From Asterella californica (lineage: Eukaryota; Streptophyta; Marchantiopsida; Marchantiales; Aytoniaceae): a stretch of 64,000 bases of DNA. The DNA is taken from positions 24,836,001 to 24,900,000 of the forward strand of contig JAYKYS010000006.1 of the NCBI GenBank assembly GCA_036924285.1. Reading direction: 5' to 3'. A program made the translations under genes and the position numbers. Within the stretch, counting starts at the first letter, position 1. The number at the start of each line of letters is the position of its first letter. The notes beneath the pieces are model-generated. The model saw only the letters and a list, made by a program, of their open reading frames with translations. It searched no databases and was not told the origin of the DNA. Below, piece after piece: positions 62,291-64,000 of the stretch.

Positions 62291-64000
62291 CTATGCATAT
62301 TATTCAGCTTGCCGGCAAAGCTTTACCTCGTCAATAAACAGGATTTCTCCTCCACTTCACCCCGACAAGCGGAAGTTAGCAGTTTGCTTTCGAGCAGCAG
62401 AATCAGAGCTTTGAGACCAGCATATAGATATAGATTACTGCCCACAAACTTGGTACGAACGATCAGTACAACCAGCTAGCCAGCAGTTTATAAACGCCAA
62501 CTCTATAGTGTAACAGCTTCCCACCTCCACGTATTGAATATTTAGGGTACGGTGAAAGAGTACCATGAGCTTTCTCACTGGAGTTTCGACTAACCCAGAT
62601 CCCGCAAGGACAAGAGCTGCAAAATTAGGAAAAGCTTTGGTCGTATTTCAATATTCTTGAAATCTGATTGCAGTTACAACAGGCAATGAAACGTAGAAGA
62701 CAACCCTTGAATCCAGAAAGGTGCTGCTCAAGGGTAATAATAAGAACAACCACGCAGCGAGAAGCCTGACATGATCCGGGTCAGGTATTTGTACAAGAGG
62801 ATTGTGGTGGCATACAACATAGCATTCATCTCACCATGAGGTGTGTCACTACGTAGCGAGTGTAAGATAGAAACAACAGAGACCTGGAGTTTGGAGGTGA
62901 GGACGGCACGACAAATGAGAAAAGAGTTCACCGACTTTTACAAATAATGGACAGACAACTGCCAAACGCTACGTAGCGGCTCGCACGTACATTTCCCTAA
63001 TCAGGACAAGATCTAATCTACAACCAACAAACAGAATATATTCTTACACGTCCGAAACTCCATTTGGGTTTCGGAAGGTCGAATATCCTACTCCTCCTAC
63101 CCCTAGATTTGCCTGATCGCGTTGCCGAGGCAAAGATGCAAGAGTTGCAGAAGAGAAGGCTTTTCGAATATATGATCTTCCTCCCTGCATGACGACAGTA
63201 GGAAAGGGACAGGGAAAGCAAACTGAGGCTGCTTAGGAAAAATGACGTGACTAAACTAGATAGTTGATTATAACCCAACAGTAATTTCTGTGCTGTCACA
63301 CACCACAGCAAGCTTGGTGGCAGAAACGAATGGCGGAAGCACGGGCCATGAGTGCAGAAGGCCTAATGCCTAAATTTCAGCGGAATTCGGTAAGCTTGAA
63401 CTCGCTGCTGAAAACGAATCGAATTTAACTCCCGCTCCATAATCCCACTAGAGCACCTGCAGCGCTGCAGCTGGAGATGTTTTCCCTATCCGTGCACAAC
63501 ATCCGAAGAAGTTCCGAATTCGAGTACCTCGACCAGTCAATGAGATGTTTTCATTAAGAAATTCACCTTCCCATCATCCTCCTCCAGGTTTGGTTGTTGT
63601 CGTCAGAAATTACCAAAGATCTTATCAGTCAATCTCTGCAACTCACTCATGAGAGCCCACAGTTCCCACATCTACCCCAGCTACACTACACACCCACTTC
63701 ATTCCACTCCGTCCCATCCCATCGAATCGCCCTTCGCCCTACTCCACCACCTGATATACATTATACGCCAAAGGCCCTCAGCCACCTCCCGCCTCGTCCA
63801 GTTTCATACATGAGCAAACGACTTCCACTTTGGTTCATGATCCACCGACCGAACATGCTCCCCCCACCCAATCTTCACTCAGTCGTCCAACAAGGAAGGT
63901 GTAAGCGTGAAGAAGTCTCCAGTGTCTGCCGCAAGTATTACACAAGGACTGATGTTATAGGAGTTCGAACTGCCCTTACTCCCACCCCACTCAGCCAGCC
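62291..64000. other. Right edge, no gene recognised
   Basis: GC-richer, with pyrimidine-rich DNA at about 63600-63760 that resembles a plant promoter or 5' leader. ORFs at 62728-62931 and 63018-63311 (minus) have no motifs. An ATG at 63808-63810 opens a plus frame (SKRLPLWFMIHRPNMLPPP) that continues towards the edge but is unrecognised. A gene may start beyond 64 kb. Confidence 0.3.

Overview
This 64 kb window is eukaryotic nuclear DNA from a land plant, and I infer a bryophyte. One complete, intron-rich host gene sits among about 50 kb of nested and decaying transposable elements. The plant assignment rests on three things: a cytosolic-type glucose-6-phosphate isomerase gene with plant-like exon structure, an LTR retrotransposon whose primer-binding site matches plant initiator tRNA-Met, and an ARP3 fragment. 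The bryophyte inference rests on gag/protease relics of types I associate with moss and liverwort genomes. I could not check this by search.

Layout. 1-3.5 kb: minus-strand Ty3-type gag relic running off the left edge. 3.5-9.2 kb: AT-rich DNA with a dispersed hairpin repeat and a solo LTR. 9.3-10.4 kb: Helitron N-terminal relic (minus). 14.4-15.9 kb: a fragment of an actin-related protein 3 gene between direct repeats. 16.9-22.4 kb: internally deleted LTR element (minus), both LTRs present. 23.3-24.7 kb: decayed coding block of unknown identity behind one of the same repeats that precede the ARP3 fragment. 24.9-30.3 kb: more copies of the hairpin repeat, a clean 217 bp hAT-type MITE with an 8 bp target duplication, and an orphan ORF pair. 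32.4-39.6 kb: the isomerase gene, 23 coding exons (plus), with several strong hairpins in its introns. 41-48 kb: AT-rich DNA, a second gag relic and a palindrome-cored repeat. 48.5-56.8 kb: a PIF/Harbinger transposase pseudogene split by a young, nearly complete chromodomain Ty3 element, with a 4 bp target duplication whose removal restores the transposase reading frame. 57-64 kb: no recognised gene; AT-rich repeats and one strong hairpin beside a TAAA microsatellite.

The isomerase is the only gene I am confident is functional. It makes the glycolytic/gluconeogenic enzyme interconverting glucose-6-phosphate and fructose-6-phosphate. Its first coding exon (start codon) is unresolved. I found no tRNA, rRNA or CRISPR. 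The most unusual items are the twin-hairpin dispersed repeat family, the captured ARP3 fragment, the unidentified decayed coding block, and the series of long intronic hairpins in the isomerase gene.
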